The position numbers and the translations under genes were made by a program. This document shows, in pieces, positions 53,796 through 62,873 of a DNA stretch of 64,000 nucleotides (position 1 is the first letter of the stretch; every line of letters begins with the position of its first letter). The stretch lies in the NCBI GenBank assembly GCA_965215345.1, contig CBDCDL010000002.1, positions 3,100,001 through 3,164,000 on the forward strand. The letters are read 5' to 3'. The notes under the pieces are model-generated. The model made no database searches and had not been told where the DNA came from. It saw only the letters and a program-made list of their open reading frames with translations. Source of the stretch: CATQHW01 sp965215345 (GTDB lineage Bacteria > Spirochaetota > Spirochaetia > SZUA-6 > Bin103).

Positions 53796-56558
53796 TCAGG
53801 AGGCGGCTTTCTGCCGGGCGGTGCGCTTGCTGCCGGCCGCGGTCTTGCGCCGGGCCGTTCGCCGTGCCGGCCGCTTGGCCGGTCCGCGCTCGCGGCGAAG
53901 CTGCAGCAGCTCGGCGGCCCGTTCCGGCGTGATCGTCTCCACCGCGTCGCCGGTCCGCAGCGATGCGTTGGTCTGGCCGTCGGTGACGTACGGACCCCAG
54001 CGGCCCTCCTTGATCACCATCGGCTGGCCGGTCTCGGGATCGTTGCCCAGCGCGCGCAGCGGCGGCTGGGCGGCGGCCTGCCGGCGGCGTCCCTTCGGCT
54101 GCGCCAGGAGCGCCAGGCACTGCTCCAGGGTGACGGTGAACAGCAACTCCTCGGACTCCAGCGTGCGGCTGTCCGATCCCTTCTGGATGTATGGCCCGTA
54201 ACGCCCGTTCTGAGCCGTGATGGGCGTGCCGTCGGCCGGGTCCGTCCCGACCGTGCGCGGCAGCGTCAGCAGCTTCAGGGCGTCGTCCAGCTCGATGCCG
54301 TCCAGGGTCATCGAACGCAGCAGCGACGCGGTCTTCGGCTTCTTCTTGCCGGCGTCCTCGGCGGTGCCGACCTGCACGTAGGGTCCGAAGCGGCCGGCGC
54401 GGGCGATCACCGGCAGGCCGGTGGCCGGGTCATCGCCGAGCACGCGGTCGTCGTCGGGCTTGTCGATCAGCTCCAGGGCCGCCTCCACGGTCAGCTCGTC
54501 GGGCGGGATCTCTCCCGGGATGGTCGCGCGCTGCGGGCCGCGCTCCAGGTACGGTCCGAAGCGGCCCACGCGCGCCACGATGCCCGCCCCGCTGCCGTCG
54601 GTGCCGATCGCCACGGAGTTCACCTCGCGCGCGTCGATCCGGCCCAGGCGGTCGGACACCATCGCCTTGAGGCCGGGGGCGTCGGGCTCCGCCGCCGCCC
54701 CGCCGGAATCCCCGCGGTCCGGCGCGCCTTCGTCTGTGGGCGCTTCCACTTCGGCGCCGAAGTAGAAGCGGCGCAGCCAGGGCTGCACGTCCTCGTCACC
54801 GGTGGCGATGTTGTCCAGCTCGTCCTCCATGCGCGCGGTGAAGGTGTAGTCGACCAAGTCGGAGAAGTGCTGCTCCAGCAGGCGCACCACCGAGAACGCG
54901 GTGAAGGTGGGCACCAGCGCGGCGCCCCGCTTCCACACGTAGCCGCGGTCCTGGATGGTGTTCATGATCGACGCGTAGGTGGACGGACGGCCCACGCCCA
55001 GCTCCTCCAGCCGCTTGACCAGCGAGGCTTCCGTGAAACGGGCGGGAGGCGAGGTCTCGTGACCGGCCGGATCGAGTTCTTCCAGGCCGAGGCGGTCGCC
55101 CTCGGCCACCGCCGGCAGCGGCCGCTCGGTGTCGCCGTTGGCACGGGCCCCGGCGCCTCCCTCGGCGTCGGTGCCCTCGGAATAGGCGCGCCGGAAGCCA
55201 TAGTGGCTGATCGTGGTGCCGGCCGCGGTGAACTCGGCGTCGCGCCCGTCGGCCGCCTCGCCGCCCACGCGGAGCTGCGCCGTGCTGCCTACGGCGTCGG
55301 TCATCTGCGAGGCGATGGTGCGCTTCCAGATCAGCTCGTAGGCCTTCGCCTCGCTGCCCGACAGAGCGCCGCGCACCTCCTCCGGGGTGCGGAACCGATC
55401 GCCGGCCGGCCGGATCGCCTCGTGCGCTTCCTGGGCGTTCTTGACCTTCTTGGCGTAGCGGCGCGGGGAGGCCGGCAGGTAATCGGGCCCGAACCGCTGC
55501 GCGATGGCGTCGCGCGCGGCGTTCAGGGCGGCCTGTGACAGTGTGGTGCTGTCGGTGCGCATGTAGGTGATGTACCCCTTCTCGTACAGCGACTGCGCCA
55601 CGCGCATGGCTGCCGTGGCCGACATGCGCAGCTTGCGCCCCGCCTCCTGCTGGAAGGTGGAGGTCATGAACGGCGCGGCCGGCCGGCGCCGGTACGGCTT
55701 GCGGTCGACGCCGCGCACGCGGAACTCCGTGTCCCGCAGTCCGTCGGCCAGCGAGCGGGCGGCGCTCTCGTCCAGGTGGACGGTGTCCGGGCGCTTGAGC
55801 CCGCCCGCCCGAGTGAAGCTGGAGCCGGCGGCCACCGGCTTGCCGTCCAGGGTGGCGAGCCCCGCGGTGAAGTCCCGCGGCGCATCCGCGTCTACCGGAG
55901 TCGTGACGCCGAACGTGGCCGTCAGGCTCCAGTAGCGGGCAACCACGAACGCCATGCGCTCGCGCTCGCGCTCGACGGCGATGCGGGTGGCGACGCTCTG
56001 CACGCGGCCCGCCGACAGGCGAGGCTGGACCTTCTTCCAGAGCACCGGCGACACCTCGTAGCCGTACAGGCGGTCCAGGATGCGCCGCGCCTCCTGCGCG
56101 TCCACCAGGCGGCGGTCGATGTCGCGCGGCTCGGCGATCGCGGCCTCGATGGCCGGGCGGGTGATCTCGTGGAACACCATGCGCTTCACGTCCATGCCCT
56201 TCGGGGGCTTCAGCTCCTGGTACAGGTGCCAGGCGATCGCCTCGCCCTCGCGGTCCTCGTCCGTGGCCAGGTACAGCACCTCGGCCTTGGCCAGCAGGTC
56301 CTTCAGCTTGCGGATCTGGCGCCGCTTGTCCGGCGGAACCACGTACAGCGGCTTGAAGCCGTTGTCGACGTCGATGCCCAGGCGCGCCCACGGCTGTTGC
56401 TTGTAGCGGGCGGGAACGTCGGCGGCGCTGCGCGGCAGGTCGCGGATGTGGCCGATCGACGACTCGACCACGAAGCCGTCGCCCAGGAAGCGGGAGATGG
56501 TGTTGGCCTTGGCCGGCGACTCGACGATCACCAGGGCCTTGGCGGCGGTCTTTGGCAC
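53796..56558 (-). CDS. topA: DNA topoisomerase I
   Basis: A 920-residue type IA topoisomerase that relaxes negative supercoils. The Toprim domain opens with LVIVESPAKANTI and has DEDREGEAIAW. The catalytic tyrosine is in GYITYMRTDSTTL, near residue 330. After ~residue 600 there is no zinc-finger tail. Instead four or more Toprim-C repeats carry the recurring RxGRFGPYVQ / NGRYGPYIQKG / EGRWGPYV motif, ending in a lysine/arginine-rich tail (KRPARRTARRKTAAG). This arrangement is known from actinobacteria, spirochaetes and others. The 3' end is about 50 bases from the riboswitch. Confidence 0.95.
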   Translation of the reverse strand: MPKTAAKALVIVESPAKANTISRFLGDGFVVESSIGHIRDLPRSAADVPARYKQQPWARLGIDVDNGFKPLYVVPPDKRRQIRKLKDLLAKAEVLYLATDEDREGEAIAWHLYQELKPPKGMDVKRMVFHEITRPAIEAAIAEPRDIDRRLVDAQEARRILDRLYGYEVSPVLWKKVQPRLSAGRVQSVATRIAVERERERMAFVVARYWSLTATFGVTTPVDADAPRDFTAGLATLDGKPVAAGSSFTRAGGLKRPDTVHLDESAARSLADGLRDTEFRVRGVDRKPYRRRPAAPFMTSTFQQEAGRKLRMSATAAMRVAQSLYEKGYITYMRTDSTTLSQAALNAARDAIAQRFGPDYLPASPRRYAKKVKNAQEAHEAIRPAGDRFRTPEEVRGALSGSEAKAYELIWKRTIASQMTDAVGSTAQLRVGGEAADGRDAEFTAAGTTISHYGFRRAYSEGTDAEGGAGARANGDTERPLPAVAEGDRLGLEELDPAGHETSPPARFTEASLVKRLEELGVGRPSTYASIMNTIQDRGYVWKRGAALVPTFTAFSVVRLLEQHFSDLVDYTFTARMEDELDNIATGDEDVQPWLRRFYFGAEVEAPTDEGAPDRGDSGGAAAEPDAPGLKAMVSDRLGRIDAREVNSVAIGTDGSGAGIVARVGRFGPYLERGPQRATIPGEIPPDELTVEAALELIDKPDDDRVLGDDPATGLPVIARAGRFGPYVQVGTAEDAGKKKPKTASLLRSMTLDGIELDDALKLLTLPRTVGTDPADGTPITAQNGRYGPYIQKGSDSRTLESEELLFTVTLEQCLALLAQPKGRRRQAAAQPPLRALGNDPETGQPMVIKEGRWGPYVTDGQTNASLRTGDAVETITPERAAELLQLRRERGPAKRPARRTARRKTAAGSKRTARQKAAS

Positions 56559-56613
56559 GGGCAGAACATACGGCCCGTCCGCCGACCGTTGTCAAGCGAG
56601 CCGGGGAGCCGGC

Positions 56614-57396
56614 TCACACTTCTGCCAGGGCGGTGTCCTCGATCGCCTGCAGCGGGGTGAAGTCGCGCTGGTTCTGGAACCAGGGGCGGTCGCCGTTGGT
56701 GCAGGCGTTGCCGCACGCGTTGTAGATCAGGTACAGGATCGCCCGCCGCCAGGGCGAGATGTTGTTGGCCGAACCGTGGATGAGGTTGCAGTCGACCAGC
56801 GCCGCGGTCCCGGCGCCGCCGATCAGCGGCTCGATGCCGTGCTCGCCGGCCAGGCGGGCGACGGTGTGGCGGTCCAGCTCGTACAGCGAGTAGCCCCTGG
56901 CATCGCGGTGCAGCTCGATCGAGTCGATGAACCCGTGGCGGTGCGAGCGCGGGATCACCAGCAGCGGCGAGCGCGCGACCGAGCAGTCGTCGATGAACAC
57001 CGACGCCATGATGCAGTCCGGCCGCTGCATGCCGTCGACGCGCTGCCAGGCGCTGTAGTCCTGGTGCCAGTCCCAGCGGGCGCCGGAGCCGAAGCCCTCC
57101 TTGGGGTTGAGGCGGCTCTGGTGCAGGTACACCTCGTCTTCCAGCAACTGCCGGCACGGCTCCAGCAGGCGCGGCAGCAGCGACAGCCGGCGGAAGGGCT
57201 CCGAATAGAGGTGCGTCCCGAACACCAGCCGTGCGCCGGTCCCGTCCTGCTCGCGGATCACCTCCGGCCCGGTCCGGGCCATGACCTCGGGCAGCGCGGC
57301 GCGCAGCGCCTCCACCTCCGCCGTGTCGAGGAGTCCCTCGAACAGCAGGTAGCCGACTTCCCGGTACTGCCGGATCTGGTCTTCGCTGAGCCGCAC
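56614..57396 (-). CDS. Phytanoyl-CoA dioxygenase (PhyH) family protein
   Basis: A 260-residue Fe(II)/2-oxoglutarate dioxygenase. The iron site is the His and Asp of WDWHQDYSAW plus the His of NLIHGSANN; DVGYLLFEGLL-type opening (here EVGYLLFEGLLD) is present. It resembles ectoine hydroxylase-like members, though the substrate is unknown and no ectoine genes are near. GTG 57396 starts the conserved region; the 27 upstream in-frame codons are unrelated. It is divergent from the ABC exporter gene, with only 53 bases between the starts. Confidence 0.82.
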   Translation of the reverse strand: MRLSEDQIRQYREVGYLLFEGLLDTAEVEALRAALPEVMARTGPEVIREQDGTGARLVFGTHLYSEPFRRLSLLPRLLEPCRQLLEDEVYLHQSRLNPKEGFGSGARWDWHQDYSAWQRVDGMQRPDCIMASVFIDDCSVARSPLLVIPRSHRHGFIDSIELHRDARGYSLYELDRHTVARLAGEHGIEPLIGGAGTAALVDCNLIHGSANNISPWRRAILYLIYNACGNACTNGDRPWFQNQRDFTPLQAIEDTALAEV

Positions 57397-57449
57397 GAGT
57401 ACATCATAGCGGAGTACCCTGTACGAATGATGCACCAGGAGCGACGCCG

Positions 57450-59261
57450 ATGAGCGGACACGCCGCCACGACAGCACCGCGCGGCCGCAACCCCGGAGCG
57501 CTGGACGGACCGAACAAGGCGCGCCCGTCTGTCTCGCGGGCCAGCCTGCGCCGCGTGCTGGCCACCATCATCTGGCCGCGGCGCTGGATGCTGCTGCTCG
57601 GGCTGGTCCTGATCGGCATCAACAAGCTGGCCGGGTTGGTGCTTCCCTGGTCGTCCAAGGTGCTGATCGACGACGTCATCGGTCAGCAGAACACGTCGCT
57701 GTTGCCGCTGCTGCTGGCGGGGGTGGGCGGCGCCGTGCTGACGCAGGCGGTCAGCTCGTTCCTGCAGACGCGGCTGCTCAGCGTGCAGGCGCAGCACCTG
57801 ATCTCCATCCTGCGTGCCCGCGTGCAGCGCCACCTGATCCGCCTGCCGGTGGCCTTCTTCGACGACAACCAGGCCGGGGCGCTGACCTCGCGCGTGATGC
57901 GCGACGTGGAGGGGGTGCGCAACCTGATCGGCACCGGGCTCGCGCATCTGGTGGGCGGGGCGCTGACCGCCGTGGTGGTGCTGGTCCTGATGCTGCGCAT
58001 CAGCGTGCCGATGACGCTGTTCACGCTGGTGCCGATCGCCCTGTTCGGCGTGCTGTCGGGCCGGGCGTTCCGGGCGATACGCCCGGTCTTCCGCGAGCGC
58101 GGCGCCATCAACGCGGAGGTCACCGGCAGGCTGACCGAGTCGCTGAGCGGCATCCGCGTGATCAAGGGCTTCCACGCCGAAGCGCACGAAGACGAGGTCT
58201 TCTCCCGCGGCGTGCAGCGCATCTTCCAGAACGTGCGCAAGTCGCTGACCGCCACCAGCATGCTGACCAGCGGCGGCGCGCTGATCATGGGGCTGTCCGC
58301 GGTGCTGATCATGGGCGTGGGAGCGTCGTTGATACTGCGCGGCGCCATGACCGTCGGCGACTTCGTCTCGTTCAGCCTGTACCTGGGCGTGATGGTCGCC
58401 CCCGTGGTGCAGATGACCCGCATCGGCACCGAGATCACCGAGGCGTTCGCGGGCCTGGACCGCACCGAGGAGCTGTTGGCCAATCCGCCGGAGGGGCACG
58501 AGCCTGCGCGTACCGTGGCGCTGCCGCGCGTGCAAGGCGACATCGTTTTCGAAGGCGTCTCCTTCGGCTATCGCGAGGACCAGGCCGTGCTGCACGGCGT
58601 CAGCCTGCGGGCGGCGGCGGGCACGATGACCGCGCTGGTGGGCACCTCCGGCTCCGGCAAGACCACGATCGCGGGACTGGCCGCCTCCTTCCTGGTGCCC
58701 GACGCCGGCTCGGTCACCGTCGACGGCCACGACCTGAGGACCGTCACCCTGGACAGCTACCGGAGTCAGCTCGGCGTGGTGCTGCAGGACGAGTTCCTGT
58801 TCGAGGGCAGCATCCGCGACAACATCCTGTTCGCGCGCCCGGACGCGAGCGAGGAGGCGCTGCGGCGGGCGGTGCGCGCCGCCCACGTCGACGAGTTCAC
58901 CGACCGCTTCGACGACGGGCTGGCGACGCTGATCGGCGAGCGCGGCGTCAAGCTGTCGGGCGGCCAGCGGCAACGGGTGGCGCTGGCGCGCGCCATGCTG
59001 GCCGACCCGCGCGTGCTGATCCTGGACGAGGCGACCTCGAACCTCGACACCGAGAGCGAGGCGCTCATCCAGCAGAGCCTCTCCGAGCTGATGGTCGGGC
59101 GCACCACGCTGGTGATCGCCCACCGGCTGAGCACGATCCGGCGCGCCGATCAGATCCTGGTGGTGGAGGAGGGGCGCATCGCCGAGCGCGGCACCCACGA
59201 CCAGCTCATCGCCGCAGACGGCCGCTACCGCACGCTCTACGAGTACCAGGCGCGCATCTGA
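57450..59261 (+). CDS. ABC exporter with fused permease and ATPase domains
   Basis: A 603-residue half-transporter acting as a dimer in the inner membrane. Six transmembrane helices lie at about residues 45-330 and the nucleotide-binding domain covers the last 240 residues, with Walker A ALVGTSGSGKTT, Q-loop GVVLQDEFLFEGSI, signature KLSGGQRQR, Walker B VLILDEATSNLD and H-loop VIAHRLSTI. Type IV (MsbA-like) exporters carry lipids, peptides or drugs; the substrate is not evident. It stands alone on the + strand. Confidence 0.92.
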   Translation: MSGHAATTAPRGRNPGALDGPNKARPSVSRASLRRVLATIIWPRRWMLLLGLVLIGINKLAGLVLPWSSKVLIDDVIGQQNTSLLPLLLAGVGGAVLTQAVSSFLQTRLLSVQAQHLISILRARVQRHLIRLPVAFFDDNQAGALTSRVMRDVEGVRNLIGTGLAHLVGGALTAVVVLVLMLRISVPMTLFTLVPIALFGVLSGRAFRAIRPVFRERGAINAEVTGRLTESLSGIRVIKGFHAEAHEDEVFSRGVQRIFQNVRKSLTATSMLTSGGALIMGLSAVLIMGVGASLILRGAMTVGDFVSFSLYLGVMVAPVVQMTRIGTEITEAFAGLDRTEELLANPPEGHEPARTVALPRVQGDIVFEGVSFGYREDQAVLHGVSLRAAAGTMTALVGTSGSGKTTIAGLAASFLVPDAGSVTVDGHDLRTVTLDSYRSQLGVVLQDEFLFEGSIRDNILFARPDASEEALRRAVRAAHVDEFTDRFDDGLATLIGERGVKLSGGQRQRVALARAMLADPRVLILDEATSNLDTESEALIQQSLSELMVGRTTLVIAHRLSTIRRADQILVVEEGRIAERGTHDQLIAADGRYRTLYEYQARI

Positions 59262-59279
59262 CGGAACCCCGCCGGACGC

Positions 59280-60257
59280 TCAGGCGGCGCGGCGCGCGAC
59301 GTCGATGAGGGCGCGGATGTAGCCGATCGCATAGGCGCGGCCGCGGTGGCCCCAAGTGGTGTCCTCCACCATGGCCGGCACGTGATCGGTGATCATGAAG
59401 CCCGTGAAGCCCACCTCGTGCAGCGCCTGCACCACCGCGAAGGTGTCCTGGTTGCCCTCGTCGATGAAGCACTCGTTGAAGCACGGCACTTCGCCCTGCA
59501 CGTCGCGGAAGTGCACGTACACGATCCGGTTCCGGCCGCCGAAGTGGCGCACCGCGTCGATGACTCCGCTCGGGCCCATCTCCGACCAGCAGCCCATGCA
59601 GAAGTCCAGCCCGTGGTTGGGGCTGTCGAAGGTGTCGATGGCGCGCTTGAAGCCTTCGAAGGTGCGGAAGATGCGGGCGACGCCGCCCAGCGTCGGCACC
59701 GGCGGGTCGTCCGGGTGCAGGGCCAGGGTGACGCCCGCCTCCTCGGCGACCGGCAGGAGCGCGCCCAGGTAGTACTCGTAGTTGGCCCACATTTCGTCCT
59801 CGCCGAAGACGCGGCCGTGGGTCAGGGGCGCATCACCGTGCTCGGCCATGTCGAACCGGGTCGCCAGCGCGCCGCCGCGCAGCCGCTTGCGCTCGGGCGA
59901 CCGCCATACCTGGTTGGGCATCCAGTGGTAGCCCAGGATCGGGATGCCGGCGTGGCCCATGTTGCGGATGGTCGCCTGCATGTTCTCGATCTGCTCGTCG
60001 CGGCCGGGCAGCCCCAGCATGGCCTTGTCGTAGAAGCTCACCGGTGTGTTCTCCAGGCACATCAGCCGCAGCTCGGCGGCGTCGGCGCGCTCGCGGAGCG
60101 CCACCAGGTCGGCCAGCTCCCAGCGGCCGGTGCGGGGCAGGTTCGGGGTGTTCATCAGGAAGTCGTCGGCGCCGACCTGCTTGATGAAGGCGAGCTTTTC
60201 GTCGGTGAGGTCGCTGAACTGCCCCAGGGCGATCCTCATCTCGTTCGCTGATCGCAT
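59280..60257 (-). CDS. uxuA: Mannonate dehydratase-like TIM-barrel enzyme (UxuA family)
   Basis: A 325-residue enzyme resembling D-mannonate dehydratase, which makes 2-keto-3-deoxygluconate. Signature stretches are LMCLENTPVSFYDK, the metal-site segment LALHPDDPPVP, LDFCMGCWSEMG with its cysteine, VHFRDVQGEV and the ending GHRGRAYAIGYIRAL. ATG 60257 has AGGAGG six bases upstream. The gene lies 12 bases after the propeller hydrolase-like gene, suggesting joint breakdown of a uronic-acid-containing glycan or glycoside. Confidence 0.8.
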   Translation of the reverse strand: MRSANEMRIALGQFSDLTDEKLAFIKQVGADDFLMNTPNLPRTGRWELADLVALRERADAAELRLMCLENTPVSFYDKAMLGLPGRDEQIENMQATIRNMGHAGIPILGYHWMPNQVWRSPERKRLRGGALATRFDMAEHGDAPLTHGRVFGEDEMWANYEYYLGALLPVAEEAGVTLALHPDDPPVPTLGGVARIFRTFEGFKRAIDTFDSPNHGLDFCMGCWSEMGPSGVIDAVRHFGGRNRIVYVHFRDVQGEVPCFNECFIDEGNQDTFAVVQALHEVGFTGFMITDHVPAMVEDTTWGHRGRAYAIGYIRALIDVARRAA

Positions 60258-60269
60258 GTCGTCCTCCTC

Positions 60270-61754
60270 TTACGCGACGCGGAACGACCAGATGCCGGCC
60301 GCGCGCAGGTGAAAGCGAATATAGACCGGCCGGCCGCGCAGGCGCCCCAGGTCCGGGTTGCCGCCCCAGGTGACGGTGCGTGAGACGTGGTCGCCGGCGA
60401 TCGGATCGCAGTCGGCCAGCGCGTAGCCGGGGAGCGCCTGGCCGGGATACTCGGCCAGTTCGACGCGCAGCTCGCCGGCCGCGCGGCAGTTCACCTGCAG
60501 CCCGGAGCCTTCCAGCAGCAGCTCGCGGGTCAGCAACCAGCCCTCTTCGGCGGCATGCTGCTCGACGAAGCGGTCGCGCCGGATGCGCAGCGCGCCGATG
60601 GCGGTGCGGCCGTCGAGCTCGCCCGGCGTCCACCGGGAGCCGGTATAGAACAGCAGGCGGTCCTGCGCGGCCGCGTCGCCGGCCGCCGCGGGGACCGGAT
60701 CGAGTCCGGCGGTCGCCACGCCCACGCTGTCGCGGTCGAAGTCGCCGTCGCGGCCGGTCGGCGCGAGGAACGGCTCGGTTCCGGTCGCCCGCTCCCAGCG
60801 CTGGCCGTCGGTGGAGAAGGCGACCTCGACCCGCATGCGCTGATCGTGCAGGTCGTTCTCCTCGAAGGTAGCCACGAGCCCCACCAGGGCGCTGCCGTGC
60901 GGGAAGATGGCGATGCTGTCGAACTCGTTGCGGTCTCCCTCGCCCGGGCCCAGCACGGTCCGCACCTTCGACCACCCGTAGAGGTCGCGGCTCTCGGCGA
61001 TCGCCACGCGGCGGCGGTGATGGACGTGCCGTCCGCCCGCCTGGCCCGGCCAGACCCCGGACCCGAAGGCGTACGGCCGCAGGTAGGCGGTCCAGACGCG
61101 CCGGCCGGTGTCGTACAGCAGGTTGAGGTTGCAGTCGTGCCGCTGCGGCATCACCGGATTGCCCTCGTAGGGCCGCCAGTGCAACCCGTCGGCGGACAGC
61201 GCGAGCTCCTCGCCCGACCTCCCGGAGGGATCCTTGCCGCCCTTGTGCAGCATCTTGTAGCGCCGCGACGGATCGGGGTCGTCGCCGTCGATCACCACCG
61301 AGAACGCGCTGCAGTTGTCGTTGGCCCCGCGGTAGAGGATGTTCGTGCGCCGGTGCTCGCCGTCCGGAACCAGGTCGAGGAGGGGCTTGCGCCACGTCAC
61401 GCCGTCATCGCTCTCGGCGTACAGCATCAGGTACGGCGGGATGACGAGCTTCCCGGGCCGCCCGCCCAGCGGCGGCAGGGTGCCGTACCACATGCGCAGG
61501 GTGCCGGAGCGTTCGTCGGCCAGCACGGTGGGGCCGAAGGTCTTGTCGTGCTCCCACGGCCGGTCCGGCTCCAGCACCTGTCCCGCGCGCTCGGGCGGCG
61601 TCACACGCCGCACCAGGCCGCGCCGGTCCTCCACCAGGCCGCCGTGGCCGAGCAGGTGGGTGCCGGCCCCGATGCGCAACGGCTCGCCCGCGAAGTAGGC
61701 GCCGGCGTCGATGGGCGCCCAGCGCATCATGTCGATCGGCCGGTACTGCGGCAT
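60270..61754 (-). CDS. Five-bladed beta-propeller protein, glycoside-hydrolase-like
   Basis: A 494-residue soluble protein with repeated propeller blades (TLRMWYGTLPP, MLYAESDDGVTWRKP, LALSADGLHWRPYEGNP, VWTAYLRPYAFG, VEVAFSTDGQRWERATG, LLFYTGSRWTPGE). The layout resembles families GH32/GH43 and sialidase-like proteins. No signal peptide is seen, so an intracellular oligosaccharide substrate is likely. ATG 61754 is the natural start. It precedes the mannonate dehydratase-like gene in the same orientation. Catalytic residues cannot be assigned with confidence. Confidence 0.65.
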   Translation of the reverse strand: MPQYRPIDMMRWAPIDAGAYFAGEPLRIGAGTHLLGHGGLVEDRRGLVRRVTPPERAGQVLEPDRPWEHDKTFGPTVLADERSGTLRMWYGTLPPLGGRPGKLVIPPYLMLYAESDDGVTWRKPLLDLVPDGEHRRTNILYRGANDNCSAFSVVIDGDDPDPSRRYKMLHKGGKDPSGRSGEELALSADGLHWRPYEGNPVMPQRHDCNLNLLYDTGRRVWTAYLRPYAFGSGVWPGQAGGRHVHHRRRVAIAESRDLYGWSKVRTVLGPGEGDRNEFDSIAIFPHGSALVGLVATFEENDLHDQRMRVEVAFSTDGQRWERATGTEPFLAPTGRDGDFDRDSVGVATAGLDPVPAAAGDAAAQDRLLFYTGSRWTPGELDGRTAIGALRIRRDRFVEQHAAEEGWLLTRELLLEGSGLQVNCRAAGELRVELAEYPGQALPGYALADCDPIAGDHVSRTVTWGGNPDLGRLRGRPVYIRFHLRAAGIWSFRVA

Positions 61755-61818
61755 CGAATCAGCTTCTCATTCCGTGAAACTGCTGGCTACCGGCGGCGTG
61801 CCTTCCCTCTCGCCCTTC

Positions 61819-62873
61819 CTACCGGGAATCGCCGGGACGCGTGTTCTTGTAGACCTTGCGGGTCCGCTCAACGAGGCTATCGAAGACGCCAGGCAGCGTG
61901 TCCGTCTCTATCAGGCCGGGAACGACTTCAAACGCCTGGTGTACGAGAGACTCCGCCACCACCCGAATCTCTCGGCGGATCTCCATCCTCGAGTGGGCCG
62001 TCGAAGAATATTGTTCCGGGGCAAACACCATGATCCACGAATTACTCGCGTCCTCGGTGCTGGATTCTGCCCACTCAAGGCCCCCAAAGTGTGGTGCCCA
62101 ACTCTCCCACACCGCTTCGGGCAACCCGAGGACGACCCCGGCGCATCGGTCCTTGCCAGCCAGAGCGAACTTCAATATGAGCTGGTAGACCGTTCGTTTG
62201 AAGACATTCGCGAGGTTGGGACCTTCGATCCTCCGTCCCAGCCACTCCGGGTTTCTCTGTATCTGCTGCTCGAAATCGTGTGCATGCAAGTCGATCGCTG
62301 ATTCGAGAGCCCTGACCGCGTGCCGGTAGCTACCATGAAAGTCCATGGTCTGGACCTCGAAGACACCGTATCGATGCACGACGAGCCAACCGTTGTCACA
62401 CTCGCACTCCATTATCGTGATGTCGAAAGACAGCTCGGGAGTAGTCCGGGAGCCGCGGACATTGATTTCTCCACCCAGCTTGTCTTGGAAGAAGACGTAC
62501 ACCGCTTCCCTGGATGCTCTGTCGAGTACGTCAGCTCGGCGAGCTTCATCCGCCAGATGAACAACCGGATAGAGCGGTACGTGCTGTCGCTCGTCCGAGA
62601 AGATTTTTCGAGCTACTTCGCTTACGATCTGGCGCTCCAATGTTCTGTAAGGACAGACAATCCAGTCCTTGACTCCGGTTCGGGTCGTCGTGATCGTGCA
62701 TACACCAGCACTATTGGCACTTTTATGCACTTCGTGGGTGCTTCAAGGGCGTCGCTCAAGAACGGGCACTGGCGTTCTCGCAGTAAGTTGACCGCGGCCG
62801 ATGCCCCGGAAGGGGAGGGGTAGAGACGGACGCCGTACCATTCGGAGACATAGTTGGAGCCCGAGTTGGTCAT
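61819..62873 (-). pseudogene. NotI-like type II restriction endonuclease with apparent frameshift
   Basis: Two frames together give a ~351-residue relative of NotI (383 residues). The first, from ATG 62873, reads YVSEWYGVRLYP, RQCPFLSDAL, TKCIK; the second continues SANSAGVCTI, DWIVCPYR. The four Cys (CPFL, KC, GVC, VCP) are those that hold iron in NotI. The catalytic site follows as LSFDIT and VFEVQTMDFHGSY (Asp, Glu-x-Gln). The frames meet at the four-base run 62721-62724; one added A (minus strand) joins them. ATG 62873 overlaps the methyltransferase stop, supporting the first frame as the true start. GTG 62730 could start the second frame alone, without two cysteines. Confidence 0.75.

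Noticed and set aside
62715..62730. Programmed -1 frameshifting in the NotI-like nuclease at ATAAAAG
   Set aside because: Slippage on AAA would give the expected junction, but there is no canonical slippery heptamer and no clear downstream pseudoknot. A one-base indel is simpler, especially as the methylase and peptidase genes show similar lesions in the opposite and same directions.
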